DNA of 64,000 bases from Hyphomicrobiales bacterium (GCA_900468805.1 UEIF01000052.1:1-64000), one strand, 5' to 3'; positions 33,090 to 44,040 are shown, counted from the stretch's first letter. Numbers and translations: made by a program. Notes: generated from the letters alone by a model not told the origin.

Positions 33090-33773
33090 ATGAAAATCTA
33101 TGACAGACCGGGCTTCCCCAACCCCATGCGCATCCGCATCGTGCTGACGCAAAAGGGCCTGGATTCCGAAATCGAATTCGTACCGGTCGACCTCATCGCC
33201 GCCGAACACAAGCAGCCGGCCTTCCTGGCGAAAAACCCGTCCGGCGTGCTGCCGGTCCTGGAACTGGATGATGGCACGCTGATTTCCGAAAGCACGGCGA
33301 TTACCGAATATCTCGACAATCTCGATGGCAAGCCGGAACTCACCGGCCGCACCCCACGGGAAAAGGCGCTGATCCATATGATGCAGCGCCGCGCCGAGGC
33401 CTTTGTCCTCGATCCCGTCGGCATCTTCTTCCATCACGCCACACCTGGTCTTGGACCAGCACTTCAGGCCTTCAAGAGCCCGCAATGGCCGGGCCGCACG
33501 GAAATGGGCGAGCGCGAGGGCGAGAAGGCGAAGGAAGGGCTGCGCTATTTCAACGAGATCCTCACCAGGCAGCCCTTCCTGACAGGCGAGATCTATTCAA
33601 TGGCCGACATCACCCTGCTCGCCGGCCTCGCCTTTGCCGAAGTCGCCGGTATCGTTCCGTCTGGCCTCGACGCGCTGACGCAGTGGCAGGCACGCATGGC
33701 CGATCTGCCCGCCGTCAAGAACCGCAGCGGACAGAACTTCCTGCCTGAAGACCTGAAGCGCCTGGGTTTCTGA
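33090..33773 (+). CDS. Glutathione S-transferase family protein
   Basis: A 227-residue protein with an N-terminal thioredoxin-like domain: MKIYDRPGFPNPMRIRIVLT, PSGVLPVLELDDG (cis-Pro) and SESTAITEYLDNL (glutathione-binding Glu-Ser). The C-terminal helical domain (about 90-220) includes FLTGEIYSMADITLLAGLAF, the usual N-capping box. It conjugates or reduces electrophiles with glutathione in the cytoplasm. The start at 33090 follows AGAGAGAA. It is divergent from a LysR gene. Confidence 0.94.
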   Translation: MKIYDRPGFPNPMRIRIVLTQKGLDSEIEFVPVDLIAAEHKQPAFLAKNPSGVLPVLELDDGTLISESTAITEYLDNLDGKPELTGRTPREKALIHMMQRRAEAFVLDPVGIFFHHATPGLGPALQAFKSPQWPGRTEMGEREGEKAKEGLRYFNEILTRQPFLTGEIYSMADITLLAGLAFAEVAGIVPSGLDALTQWQARMADLPAVKNRSGQNFLPEDLKRLGF

Positions 33774-33790
33774 GCGCCGGTGCGGACTGA

Positions 33791-33924
33791 GCCGCGATAG
33801 CTTAGCGCATCCACCACGACAGCGAAGGCCGGCGTCCGTTGGCGCCGGCTGGACCCCGCGTAAAACCTCCCTCGCGCGCGATGGTCAGGAAAGTGGCGAT
33901 GTCGTCAAGACCGGCCCGGCCCAT
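33791..33924 (-). pseudogene. LysR-family regulator reduced to its two ends by an internal deletion
   Basis: Reading from the ATG at 33924, the first 24 residues are MGRAGLDDIATFLTIAREGG then FTRG, a LysR N-terminus. In another frame the next bases give RRQRTPAFAVVVDALSYRG, which is the typical LysR C-terminus. The middle of the gene, expected to be about 250 codons, is missing. The junction lies near 33850-33862. A 40-residue fusion frame ends at 33802. The position, divergent from the cupin gene, is where a regulator would be expected. Confidence 0.85.
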
Positions 33925-34031
33925 TCATAAGCTCCCCTAATAGGTTCATGCGCAACTTAGCGTCTAATCGCAGAACTGCGTAGCCGCTAAAAGGTCGACA
34001 GCAATTATGGTAGCAGACAAGGAGCTCAGAC

Positions 34032-35422
<1,391 letters not shown>

Positions 35423-35447
35423 GTTGCCGGCCCTGAAAGGAGTTGTC

Positions 35448-35536
35448 ATGACCGACAATATCAAGGAAACACCGTCGTCATAACGCGTGTCGATATCAAT
35501 GAGATCCTGTTCCGGCCGAGGGCGCAGGAGCTCTAA
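35448..35536 (+). pseudogene. SDR gene reduced to its two ends by an internal deletion
   Basis: After an AAAGGAG site, the ATG at 35448 gives MTDNIKET before a frameshifted stop at 35481. Allowing one missing base, the start reads MTDNIKG then NTVVIT, an SDR cofactor-strand start. The following bases read VDINEILFRPRAQEL with a stop at 35534-35536, the usual C-terminus of YdfG-like SDRs. The central portion (about 220 codons) is gone. It would have been the third gene after the cupin and AKR genes. Confidence 0.85.
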
Positions 35537-35914
35537 TCCTTTCCTGACGTCAGCGGAAAGTTGCAAAAATGCCGCAATAGCGCAGCTTTCCGGCTGTGCC
35601 GCGGCTCACATCTCCCCCTCGTTGACATCATTTGCTATTCGTTCGCTCGAAGAGCATGGGCGCATCGAGGTAGATTTTGCCTAAGTAAGAACCGGTCTCA
35701 ATCCAGTTTCACCCGTACTGCCTGATAGCCGCGGGCTATCGGCGTATGAATACGTTCATCGGGTGGTGGCAAGAGACCGGTTTGGCATTGTTCCGATCGC
35801 CAGCGCAGCTCCGCTGTCTCTGCTCTTCAGCCACCCAAAAGCATCGCCACTCCGCGCCTTCAAGGTTTTCTCTCGCGCCATCTTGGTGAACTTCCGAATG
35901 GAAGACCAAGACTT
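35537..35914. other. Intergenic region with small inverted repeats
   Basis: No convincing gene. ACCGGTCTC (35691-35699) and GAGACCGGT (35773-35781) are perfect inverted 9-mers bounding a 91-base segment. Inside it GATAGCC-GCG-GGCTATC (35724-35740) forms a tight hairpin. This could be a tiny MITE-like element or a structured RNA. The rest of the region has short open frames only. Confidence 0.5.
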
Positions 35915-36550
35915 ATGTGCTGTTCACTCAGGGTCCGATGGACCATTACGCCGAAAACTGCCCCCCAGCCCTGGATCGCATGTGGCGGATGTGGCGGATT
36001 GAGAGCCTTTCAATCCAGCGGCAAGATCCGGCTCAATGCCAATGGCCGCAAGCTGGATGCCTGGCTTATCTACAAATGCCTGGCCTGCGACAAGACCTGG
36101 AACCGGCCGCTCTTCGAGCGCCAGAACGTCCGCGACATCGATCCTGAGACCCTCGAAGCGCTCCAATCCAACGATATCAAATGGATCCGGATGGAGAGCT
36201 TCAACCTCGATGCCTTGAGGCGCAAGTCGCAGCGTATCGACGAATTCCCGGAATTCGAAATCGCCAGGGAGGTCATGCGGGAGTCCGCCGATTGGACGCG
36301 GCTGGAGATCGAATTGTTGGTGCCGTTGCCATCGGGTATGCGCCTCGACCGCCTGCTGGCGACCGAGCTGAAAGTCTCGCGCACGCGGCTCCAGACGCTC
36401 CACGGGAAAGGTCTGCTCCGGACAAATCCGGCTCGTGCCGACGTTCTGCGGCGGCGTATCAGGACCGGCATCGAAGTGATGATCGACCTCGCGGCCGTCG
36501 CGGATCGCGAACTTTCCTGGGGACCTCTGGCGACCGGCAGTCCCCGCTAG
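35915..36550 (+). CDS. DUF1062 domain protein
   Basis: A 211-residue protein matching DUF1062. A cysteine pair in WIACGGCGGLRAFQSSGKIR and another in KCLACDKTWNRPLFER suggest a zinc ribbon at about 24-70. The C-terminal SGMRLDRLLATELKVSRTRL resembles an S4-like RNA-binding or HTH segment that continues to TGIEVMIDL. The function of the family is unknown, though zinc ribbon plus S4-like parts hint at RNA. It is bounded at its 3' side by a perfect hairpin. Confidence 0.88.
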   Translation: MCCSLRVRWTITPKTAPQPWIACGGCGGLRAFQSSGKIRLNANGRKLDAWLIYKCLACDKTWNRPLFERQNVRDIDPETLEALQSNDIKWIRMESFNLDALRRKSQRIDEFPEFEIAREVMRESADWTRLEIELLVPLPSGMRLDRLLATELKVSRTRLQTLHGKGLLRTNPARADVLRRRIRTGIEVMIDLAAVADRELSWGPLATGSPR

Positions 36551-36557
36551 CCTATAG

Positions 36558-36586
36558 GACGAAGGCCCGTATGCCGGGCCTTCGTC
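36558..36586. terminator. Bidirectional terminator hairpin
   Basis: GACGAAGGCCCG (36558-36569) pairs with CGGGCCTTCGTC (36575-36586) across a 5-base loop. This 12-base perfect stem sits between the convergent DUF1062 and Nudix genes. No T-run follows on either strand, but its position fits shared termination. Confidence 0.65.
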
Positions 36587-36620
36587 ACCTCCTGGTATCC
36601 TCCGCCGCAACTGACGGCTG

Positions 36621-37181
36621 TCAGTGCGATGGCGGCGACCTGGCCAGCGACACCGCCGCGTCAGCCACCGGCCGCCGTCCGGAGATCCGGTGCGGCTTCA
36701 GCCGGTCCTGCGATGTCAGGGGATTGTCCGCATCGATGGACTGGAAAAGCGCCTGCAGTTCAGGCTCCTCGACAAGCAGGGCTGCCTCTGCCGGCGAAAT
36801 CCAGATCTTCTGCCTCTGGGCGCGCTCCTGAAATCGATCGACCTCGTTTTTGAGCCTGAGCAGGTGGATAGAGACTGTCAGCGGCGTCTCACTGTCTTTC
36901 AGGTAGGTGTAGTAGCCAAGCGGCCTCTTCCTGACCTTGCCTACGATGCCAGCTTCTTCAAGCGCCTCGCGCTGAGCACAACGATAGGGCTTTTCCTTCC
37001 TCTCCAGATAGCCCTTCGGGATCACCCACCTTCCGGTATCGCGGCTGGTGATGAGCAGCACGCTCAGCCTTCCGCCGCGCTCGACCCGACAGCAGATGGC
37101 GCCGCACTGGTCGATCCCGCGGCTGCCTGCTCTAGCGGGCATTTTCGCACTCGATTCAGATGGATGCTCAGACAGACCCAT
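36621..37181 (-). CDS. Nudix hydrolase
   Basis: A 186-residue protein from the ATG at 37181. The Nudix box is canonical: GYLERKEKPYRCAQREALEE continuing AGI (Gx5Ex7REUxEExGU). WVIPKGY and GYYTYLKDSETPLTV flank it as in diphosphoinositol/dinucleoside polyphosphate phosphohydrolases (DIPP-like). A C-terminal extension of about 40 residues is not conserved in the fold. It lies downstream of pit on the same strand, so it may be the third gene of a DUF47-pit-Nudix unit. Substrate not determined. Confidence 0.92.
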   Translation of the reverse strand: MGLSEHPSESSAKMPARAGSRGIDQCGAICCRVERGGRLSVLLITSRDTGRWVIPKGYLERKEKPYRCAQREALEEAGIVGKVRKRPLGYYTYLKDSETPLTVSIHLLRLKNEVDRFQERAQRQKIWISPAEAALLVEEPELQALFQSIDADNPLTSQDRLKPHRISGRRPVADAAVSLARSPPSH

Positions 37182-37314
37182 TATCCGCTCGCTATCGCCT
37201 TCTCCTTGCTTGGGAAATAGAGCGCAACAGGTGATCGAAAATAGCAGCCCCTGAAATTGGGGTATCGAATGCTTGAAGCAGGCACCCCGGCGGATCGGGA
37301 CGATGCCCCTGCTC

Positions 37315-38319
37315 TCAGCCGAACAGGCTCGCGATACCGTAGGAAGCGGCGGCGATGATTGCGGCTGCCGGCATGGTGATGATCCAGGCGATGACGATAT
37401 TGCCTGCCACGCCCCAGCGCACGGCGGACAACCGCCGCGCCGCGCCGACACCGACGATCGCACCGGTGATCGTATGTGTCGTGGAGACGGGAATGCCGAG
37501 CCAGGTCGCGGCAAAGAGCGTCAGCGCCCCGCCGGTTTCGGCGCAGAAACCCTGCATCGGATTGAGCCGGGTGATCTTCGAGCCCATCGTATGAACGATC
37601 CGCCAGCCGCCGAACAGCGTGCCGAGCGCCATCGCCGACTGGCAGGAAATGACCACCCAGAGCGGCACATGGAAACTGCCGCCGAGATGCCCCTGGCTGA
37701 ACAGCAGAATGGCGATGATGCCCATGGTCTTCTGCGCATCGTTGCCGCCATGGCCGAGCGAATAGAGCGAGGCCGAGATGAACTGCATGAAACGGAAGGT
37801 GCGGTCGACGGCAAAGGGCGTCTGGCGCACGAACATCCAGGAGACCACGAGAACGAAGAACAGCGCCAGGAAAAAGCCGATCGCCGGCGACAGGAAGATC
37901 GCGCCCACCGTCTTCAACAACCCGCTCCAGACGATCGAGCTGACGCCGACCTTCGCGAGCCCCGCTCCGACAAGCCCGCCGACCAGCGCATGCGACGACG
38001 ATGAGGGTATGCCGAACAGCCAGGTGACGATGTTCCAGACGATCGCCCCCATCAGCGCCGCGAAGATCACCTGCGGCGAGACGATGGCCGGGTCGATGAT
38101 GCCGGTGCCGAGCGTTTCGGCAACATGCAGGCCGAAGAACAGAAAGGCGATGAAATTGAAGAAGGCGGCCCATGCGACTGCATATTGCGGCCTCAGCACC
38201 CGGGTGGAGACGATCGTCGCTATCGAGTTTGCCGCATCATGCAGCCCGTTCAGAAAATCGAAGAACAGCGCCACACCGATCAGGCCGACCAGCAGCGGAA
38301 GGGAGAGAGAGGCTTCCAT
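37315..38319 (-). CDS. pit: PiT-family low-affinity inorganic phosphate transporter
   Basis: A 334-residue membrane protein with the duplicated PiT signatures: FFDFLNGLHDAANSIATIVS near the N-terminus and YSLGHGGNDAQKTMGIIA in the second half. About ten helices. It imports phosphate with protons, probably as a metal-phosphate complex, and in rhizobia serves when phosphate is plentiful. The start ATG overlaps the stop of the DUF47 gene by one base, the orfA-pit arrangement known from Sinorhizobium meliloti. Confidence 0.95.
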   Translation of the reverse strand: MEASLSLPLLVGLIGVALFFDFLNGLHDAANSIATIVSTRVLRPQYAVAWAAFFNFIAFLFFGLHVAETLGTGIIDPAIVSPQVIFAALMGAIVWNIVTWLFGIPSSSSHALVGGLVGAGLAKVGVSSIVWSGLLKTVGAIFLSPAIGFFLALFFVLVVSWMFVRQTPFAVDRTFRFMQFISASLYSLGHGGNDAQKTMGIIAILLFSQGHLGGSFHVPLWVVISCQSAMALGTLFGGWRIVHTMGSKITRLNPMQGFCAETGGALTLFAATWLGIPVSTTHTITGAIVGVGAARRLSAVRWGVAGNIVIAWIITMPAAAIIAAASYGIASLFG

Positions 38320-38963
38320 CAGACGTTCTCGATGACGACGCCGCTGATTTCGTTGGCCACGTCCTCGAACCGGTCGACGATCTTTTCCAGGTTGGAATAG
38401 ATCTCGCTGCCGATCATGTAGGCCATGGCATTGCCGCTGGGCCCATGTCGGCGATAGAGGTCCTTCAGCCCTTCGTCATGCAGCTCGTCGGAGCGTCCCT
38501 CGACCCGGGTGATCTCCTCGGCAATCGCCGACAGCCGCGAGGCATTGGCGCCGATCTTGTCGAGCAGCCCGATCGCCTGCTGCATCAGGATCGCCGCCTT
38601 GATGATCTCGCCGCCCATTTCCCGCATCAGCGGATCGAAGCTCGACTGCTCGAAGAGCCGGATGATCTTCACCGTCTTGTGCATCATGTCGATCGCATCA
38701 TCCATGGACTGGATCAGATCCTTGATGTCGCCGCGGTCGAAAGGCGTGATGAAGCTGCGGCGGATCGCCAGCAGCACCTCGCGGGTGATCTGGTCGGCTT
38801 CGTCCTCCAGCGCGACGATGCGGTCGCAATTCTCCTGAACCGCCTCGCCTTTCAGGAGCTTCTCCATCGCCTCGGCTGCTGCCACCACGGTTTTCGCATG
38901 CCTGGAGAACATATCGAAGAAGCGGTCCTCCCGCGGCATCATCTTGCGAAACACGCTCATCAT
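38319..38963 (-). CDS. DUF47/PhoU-like Pit accessory protein
   Basis: A 214-residue helical protein from the ATG at 38963 (an upstream ATG at 38999 lies only six bases from a PHO box and is less likely). It shows RKMMPREDRFFDMFSRHAK, IVALEDEADQITREVLLAIR and TPFDRGDIKDLIQSMDDAID, the DUF47 pattern with paired acidic metal-binding motifs. It is the accessory subunit of the downstream Pit transporter (the orfA of orfA-pit). A PHO box upstream suggests PhoB repression when phosphate is scarce. Confidence 0.94.
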   Translation of the reverse strand: MMSVFRKMMPREDRFFDMFSRHAKTVVAAAEAMEKLLKGEAVQENCDRIVALEDEADQITREVLLAIRRSFITPFDRGDIKDLIQSMDDAIDMMHKTVKIIRLFEQSSFDPLMREMGGEIIKAAILMQQAIGLLDKIGANASRLSAIAEEITRVEGRSDELHDEGLKDLYRRHGPSGNAMAYMIGSEIYSNLEKIVDRFEDVANEISGVVIENV

Positions 38964-39005
38964 CTCGGGCGATCCTTCCCTGTGCGAACGACTGTCCATA
39001 GGAGA

Positions 39006-39023
39006 CTGTCATAAATCTGTCAT
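39006..39023. promoter_or_regulatory. PHO box (PhoB-binding site)
   Basis: CTGTCATAAATCTGTCAT consists of two perfect CTGTCAT direct repeats spaced by four AT bases, the classic PhoB consensus. It lies in the 101-base gap between the DUF47-pit operon (leftward) and a Nudix gene (rightward). It reads in the plus direction, 42 bases before the Nudix ATG. In rhizobia PhoB represses orfA-pit; activation of the Nudix gene is inferred. Confidence 0.9.
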
Positions 39024-39064
39024 AAAGCGTCGCAGGCAATTGATCGAAAAAGAAAAAATTGACA

Positions 39065-39649
39065 ATGCTAGATGTCATGAAATCCAATAAAAAAGGCGCA
39101 AAACCCCGCGCCGGCACATCCCAGCCACTGCTGAAGCAACTTGCAGCGAGGCCCGAGAAGCTCTTCTCCGGCGCCTTTCGCCAGCAATATGGCGCGCTCT
39201 GCTTCCGTCGCGGGAATGCCGGCCACGATAACAAGAACCCCGCAAGCAAGAGTTCCGAGATCGAGATCCTTGTCGTCACCACGCGTGACAGTGGCCGATG
39301 GATCATTCCCAAGGGCTGGCCGATGAAAAAGAAGAAGCCGCACGAAGCGGCCGCCATCGAGGCGTGGGAGGAAGCCGGCGTGCGCGGAACGGTCAGCAAG
39401 CATCCCATTGGCCGCTACACCTATCTGAAGGAACTGGACGACGGTGACGTCGCTCCCTGCATCGTCGATATCTTCCAGATCGAGGTGGAGGCAGCACAAA
39501 GCGAATTCAGGGAGGTCGGCCAGCGCGTGCTGGACTGGGTCAGCCCCGATGAAGCGGCACGGCGCGTGCGCGAGCTCGAACTGAAATCCTTGCTCGTCGA
39601 TTTCCGCCCCCGGCACGGCAAGCAGAAACAGCGCAAGAAGAATGGTTGA
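39065..39649 (+). CDS. Nudix hydrolase (DIPP-like), adjacent to a PHO box
   Basis: A 194-residue protein from the ATG at 39065 (in-frame ATG also at 39077; no clear ribosome-binding site). The Nudix region WIIPKGWPMKKKKPHEAAAI continuing EAWEEAGV keeps the catalytic EExG, but has Lys and Ile at the first Glu and Arg positions of the strict motif. This variant is common in DIPP-type proteins. GRYTYLKELDDGDVAPC follows. The C-terminus is highly basic. It is divergent from DUF47-pit across a perfect PHO box, so phosphate control is likely. Possible substrates are diphosphoinositol or dinucleoside polyphosphates. Confidence 0.9.
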   Translation: MLDVMKSNKKGAKPRAGTSQPLLKQLAARPEKLFSGAFRQQYGALCFRRGNAGHDNKNPASKSSEIEILVVTTRDSGRWIIPKGWPMKKKKPHEAAAIEAWEEAGVRGTVSKHPIGRYTYLKELDDGDVAPCIVDIFQIEVEAAQSEFREVGQRVLDWVSPDEAARRVRELELKSLLVDFRPRHGKQKQRKKNG

Positions 39650-39825
39650 TTGGCAGGCATCCGGGTTCCGTTATCTCGCACTTACAACCATCACCTGTTT
39701 GACGCCGGGCCGCCATCATAAGGCGGCGGATAAGCCGCAATTCGAGTCCAGCTTCGCGCAACTGGCAGGAATTGGCCTGCCCGAATGGGGAAACACCGAT
39801 GCCCGGAGCATCATCGAGCGCGCGC

Positions 39826-40272
39826 ATGCAAATAGGCTTCCATGCGATTTTCATCCTGTTGGTCCTCTGCCTGCGGCCAGCAGTCGGGATGCCGCGATGT
39901 CCTCCGCAGAATGAGCTGCTGGCAAAGGCGAAGGTGGTGGTCGAGGCAAGGGTGAAATCGCTTTTCATCGGCGAATCCGGTTTGGTCGTGACGAACGAAT
40001 TCCCGACCCGGATGATCCGGGCGGATCTGGAGATCAGGAGGGTCATTAAAGGCGAATTCGCCGGAAAGGAGGTGACGATGTATGGCGCAATGTTTCCCCC
40101 AGGACCGTACCGGGAGTTGAGCCTGATGGCATTAGTGGCCGGGTATGACGGTCACGACACCTTCGAGTGGGAGCTCTCATCTTACGAGCTCGGCGATACC
40201 GGCATGTCGCTCTTCGTAATGAGCGACTGCATATACTACAAATTTCCCGACCTCATCACCAATCCGCAATGA
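39826..40272 (+). CDS. Secreted hypothetical protein
   Basis: A 148-residue protein from the ATG at 39826 (other in-frame starts at 39772 and 39799). The N-terminus MQIGFHAIFILLVLCLRPAV is a signal peptide ending near VGMP. The mature part is beta-rich: AKVVVEARVKSLFIGE, ADLEIRRVIKGEFAGKEVTM, and a final CIYYKFPDL. Two or three cysteines may form a disulfide. The KVVVEARV...I-RVIKG pattern is seen in several small periplasmic proteins of unknown function. No close partner gene. Confidence 0.65.
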   Translation: MQIGFHAIFILLVLCLRPAVGMPRCPPQNELLAKAKVVVEARVKSLFIGESGLVVTNEFPTRMIRADLEIRRVIKGEFAGKEVTMYGAMFPPGPYRELSLMALVAGYDGHDTFEWELSSYELGDTGMSLFVMSDCIYYKFPDLITNPQ

Positions 40273-40290
40273 GAGGCTATCGATGCTGCC

Positions 40291-41151
40291 CTACTGCCGG
40301 TCGCCCTGCTTCTCCTGCGACATGAGCTGGCTGAGCGTGGCTGCCGGGATCGCGTCGGCGGCGTAGGTGAAGGTACCCGACGATTTCACCTCCTCGGCCG
40401 CCCGCAGCAGTGCACCAAGTGCCGCGCGCGCAAAAGAGCCGCCCACGCTCACACGGCGCACGCCGGCAGCCGAAAGTTCGGCAACGCTGTAGCGCGGCCC
40501 TTTCAGGCCCATCACCACGTTGACGGGCTTGTCGACGGCGGCGCAGACGGTTCGAATGGCGTCGATATCAGGCAGCCCGGGCGCATAGAGCACATCGGCG
40601 CCGGCTGCAGAAAAAGCCTGCAGCCGCCGGATCGTGTCATCGAGGTCGGGTCGGTTCCAGAGAAAATTCTCTGCCCTCGCCGTCAGCAGGAAAGGCAGTG
40701 TCCGCGACGCTTCCGCGGCGGCCTGCACCCGTTCGACGGCCTGCGACAGATCATAGATTGGCCTTGCCGGATCGCCGGTGGCATCTTCGATCGATCCGCC
40801 GACAAGACCGACTTCGGATGCAAGCCGGATCGTCTCGGCACAGATTTCGGGCGCCGCACCAAACCCGTCTTCGAGATCGGACGAGACGGGAAGATCGGTT
40901 GCGCCGACGATCTCGGCGGCATTGTCGAGGATCTCGCCCCGCGTCAGACTCGCAAAGGAATCCCGCTTGCCTTTCGAAAAGGCATAACCGGCGCTGGTCG
41001 TCGCCAGGGCCTCGAAACCGAGGCTCGTCAGAATCCGTGCCGAGCCGGCATCCCACGGGTTCGGAATGACGAATGCCTCATCCCGGTAGTGCAATGCCTT
41101 CAGCCGCTCGAACTTCGCCTGTTGCTCCGCCACGACTCTCCTCCTCCGCAA
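40291..41151 (-). CDS. Isocitrate lyase/PEP mutase family protein
   Basis: A 286-residue TIM-barrel protein. FVIPNPWDAGSARILTSLGF at the start, LPVSSDLEDGFGAAPE (metal-binding Asp pair), GGSIEDATGDP, and PFLLTARAENFLW are hallmarks of the PEP mutase/2,3-dimethylmalate or methylisocitrate lyase-like superfamily. The KKCGH-type isocitrate lyase catalytic loop is not visible, so it is more like PEP mutase-like or oxaloacetate-type lyases. Substrate unknown. The next gene upstream is in a separate unit. Confidence 0.9.
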   Translation of the reverse strand: MRRRRVVAEQQAKFERLKALHYRDEAFVIPNPWDAGSARILTSLGFEALATTSAGYAFSKGKRDSFASLTRGEILDNAAEIVGATDLPVSSDLEDGFGAAPEICAETIRLASEVGLVGGSIEDATGDPARPIYDLSQAVERVQAAAEASRTLPFLLTARAENFLWNRPDLDDTIRRLQAFSAAGADVLYAPGLPDIDAIRTVCAAVDKPVNVVMGLKGPRYSVAELSAAGVRRVSVGGSFARAALGALLRAAEEVKSSGTFTYAADAIPAATLSQLMSQEKQGDRQ

Positions 41152-41244
41152 ATGACAGCGAGGCCAGACTAGCAGTCGCGAACAAAATGTGAACGATTTT
41201 ATGCCGCTTGACCGGATTTTGTTCGGTGGCTGTCGCCCGTCCGC

Positions 41245-42002
41245 TCAGTTGCGCAGCCTGTATCCCGTCTTGAAGATCCAGCCGAGCGTGCTCAGGCAAA
41301 TCACCAGAAACAGCGAGATCATCCCGAGACTGATCAACGGGTTCACATCCGCGATCCCGAAGAAGCTCCAGCGGAAGCCGCTGACGAGATAAAGCACCGG
41401 ATTGAGATGGCTGACGGCCTGCCAGAAGGGCGGCAGCATGGTGATCGAGTAGAAGCTGCCGCCAAGGAAGGTGAGCGGCGGAACGACCAGCATGGGGATG
41501 AGGTTCAACTGCTCGAAATTCGTCGCCCAGATGCCGATCATGAAGCCGAACAGGCTGAAGCTGATCGCCGTCAAAAGAAAGAACAGCACCATCATGAAGG
41601 GATGTTCGATCCGGACATCGACGAAGATATTGGCCGTCACCAGGATGATGACGCCGATCAGCAGCCCCTTGGTGGCCGCCGCCCCCACATAACCGATCAG
41701 GATCTCCGTCATCGCGACGGGGGCCGACAGGATTTCGTAGATCGTGCCGGTGAATTTCGGAAAATAGATGCCGAAGGAGCCATTGCCGATGCACTGGCCG
41801 AGCAGGGTCAGCATGATGAGGCCGGGCGTGATGAAGGCACCGTAGGAGACGCCCTCCACCTGCTGGATGCGCGAGCCGATGGCGGCACCGAACACGATGA
41901 AATAGAGCGAGGTGGAAATGACGGGCGAAATGACGCTCTGCAGCAGCGTGCGCCGGGTCCGCGCCATCTCGAAATAATAGATCGACTTGATCGCTTCGAA
42001 GT

Positions 42003-42006
<4 letters not shown>
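41245..42006 (-). CDS. ABC-2 type transporter permease
   Basis: A 253-residue membrane protein with six helices and the ABC2_membrane pattern: [60 protein letters not shown], and a final [16 protein letters not shown]. It pairs with the ATPase encoded upstream, whose stop overlaps this start by four bases. Together they form an exporter of the NodJ/YadH-type for lipids, polysaccharide or drugs; substrate unknown. Confidence 0.93.
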
Positions 42007-42929
<923 letters not shown>

Positions 42930-43315
42930 GGGGCTCTTTGCGGATATCAGGTCAATTCGCCCGCTATATAGCCCCTTTGTGAAACTTTGACATCCCGAGG
43001 GGCCCGAACACTGAATTCACACCATCGGCCTATCCGCCAATAATGTCGGGCATCGGATGCCTATCCACAGGACAAATCAGCCGATGAAAAGAAAGTCGTC
43101 TCCCGGCTCCCGATGTCATCAATCGGTGATGTTCGTCCCGCATAAAAACACGCGAGGACAGCACCGGCTCCCGCCCGCCGCCACCCCTTTGCGGAGCCGC
43201 CCTCTCGGCGATCTCGTTACGCCTTTTCTGCTGCCCTCGGCATTGTAGTGAAATTTATTATCAGTCACGAAATGCCAGGAACCGGCCAGTATCCTCTGTT
43301 CAGCCGCGTTCGTCT
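42930..43315. other. Intergenic region ending in a plus-strand terminator
   Basis: No protein gene recognised. The region upstream of the ABC ATPase gene holds its promoter. A plus-strand rho-independent terminator at 43316-43345 implies a transcript entering from the left, yet no plus-strand gene is visible between here and 42929. An unannotated small RNA in roughly 43000-43315 is possible. A GC-rich stretch lies at 43150-43215. Confidence 0.45.
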
Positions 43316-43345
43316 AAGCCGGCCCTAGGCCGGCTTTCTTTTTTC
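43316..43345 (+). terminator. Rho-independent terminator, plus strand
   Basis: AAGCCGGCC (43316-43324), loop CTA, GGCCGGCTT (43328-43336), then TTCTTTTTT. It is a perfect 9-base stem with a T-tract on the plus strand only. The minus-strand side of the stem is not followed by Ts, so it is not the terminator of the convergent CDF gene. Confidence 0.85.
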
Positions 43346-43377
43346 TGCGTGTCGGCCGCTTCGTTCGAAAACGCAGC

Positions 43378-43959
43378 TTAAGGCACAGCCTCATGCTCCT
43401 CCCGCGCCGCCTCCCAGATTTCCTTCGCCGCATCGAGGTTCATCAAGGCAATGGCAAGTCCGACGAGGAGATCGGGCCAGATCGAATGCCAGAGATAGGC
43501 CGTCACCAGACCAGCGGCGATGATGGCGACATTGGCGGCCGCATCGTTGCGGGCCGACAGAAATGCCGCCCGCGTCAGCGAGCCGGCGGCATGGCGGTGG
43601 GCGGCAAGGATATAGGCGCAGAAGAGATTGACGGCGAGCGCACCAAGTCCCGCAAGCGACAGCGGCAAAGGCAGCGGCGGCACCGGATGAGCAATCTTGC
43701 CCCATGCCATCAGCAGGAAGGCAAGCGCCGGCACCAGCAGGATGCCCGCCATGCCCATGCCGACCCACGCCCGATTCTTTGCCGACCATGCCATGGCGAA
43801 GAAGATCAGCAGATTGACCGAAGCATCTTCGAGGAAATCCACGCTGTCGGCGAGCAGCGAGACGGAACCGATCGCCAGCGCCACGGCAAATTCCACGCCG
43901 AAACAGCCGAGATTCAGGAGCGCAACCGTCATGACGGTGCGTCTCAATGTCTGCTCCAT
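43378..43959 (-). CDS. Cation diffusion facilitator-like transporter, membrane part only
   Basis: A 193-residue protein with five to six helices. ALLNLGCFGVEFAVALAIGS and SVSLLADSVDFLEDASVNLL (metal-site HD/DxxD-like residues) mark the CDF transmembrane domain, and the second SARNDAAANVAIIAAGLVTA is the partner motif of helix 5. The usual cytoplasmic C-terminal domain of CDF proteins (about 90 residues) is absent. It may export Zn, Co or similar metals, or be a different cation transporter. Confidence 0.87.
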   Translation of the reverse strand: MEQTLRRTVMTVALLNLGCFGVEFAVALAIGSVSLLADSVDFLEDASVNLLIFFAMAWSAKNRAWVGMGMAGILLVPALAFLLMAWGKIAHPVPPLPLPLSLAGLGALAVNLFCAYILAAHRHAAGSLTRAAFLSARNDAAANVAIIAAGLVTAYLWHSIWPDLLVGLAIALMNLDAAKEIWEAAREEHEAVP

Positions 43960-44040
43960 GGTGCTGTTCCCCTACCCGAATCCGGCCAGACCTCGTGAAT
44001 ACCCCTCCGACAGGATGGCTGCCCGGTCTTGTTCCGCAGC

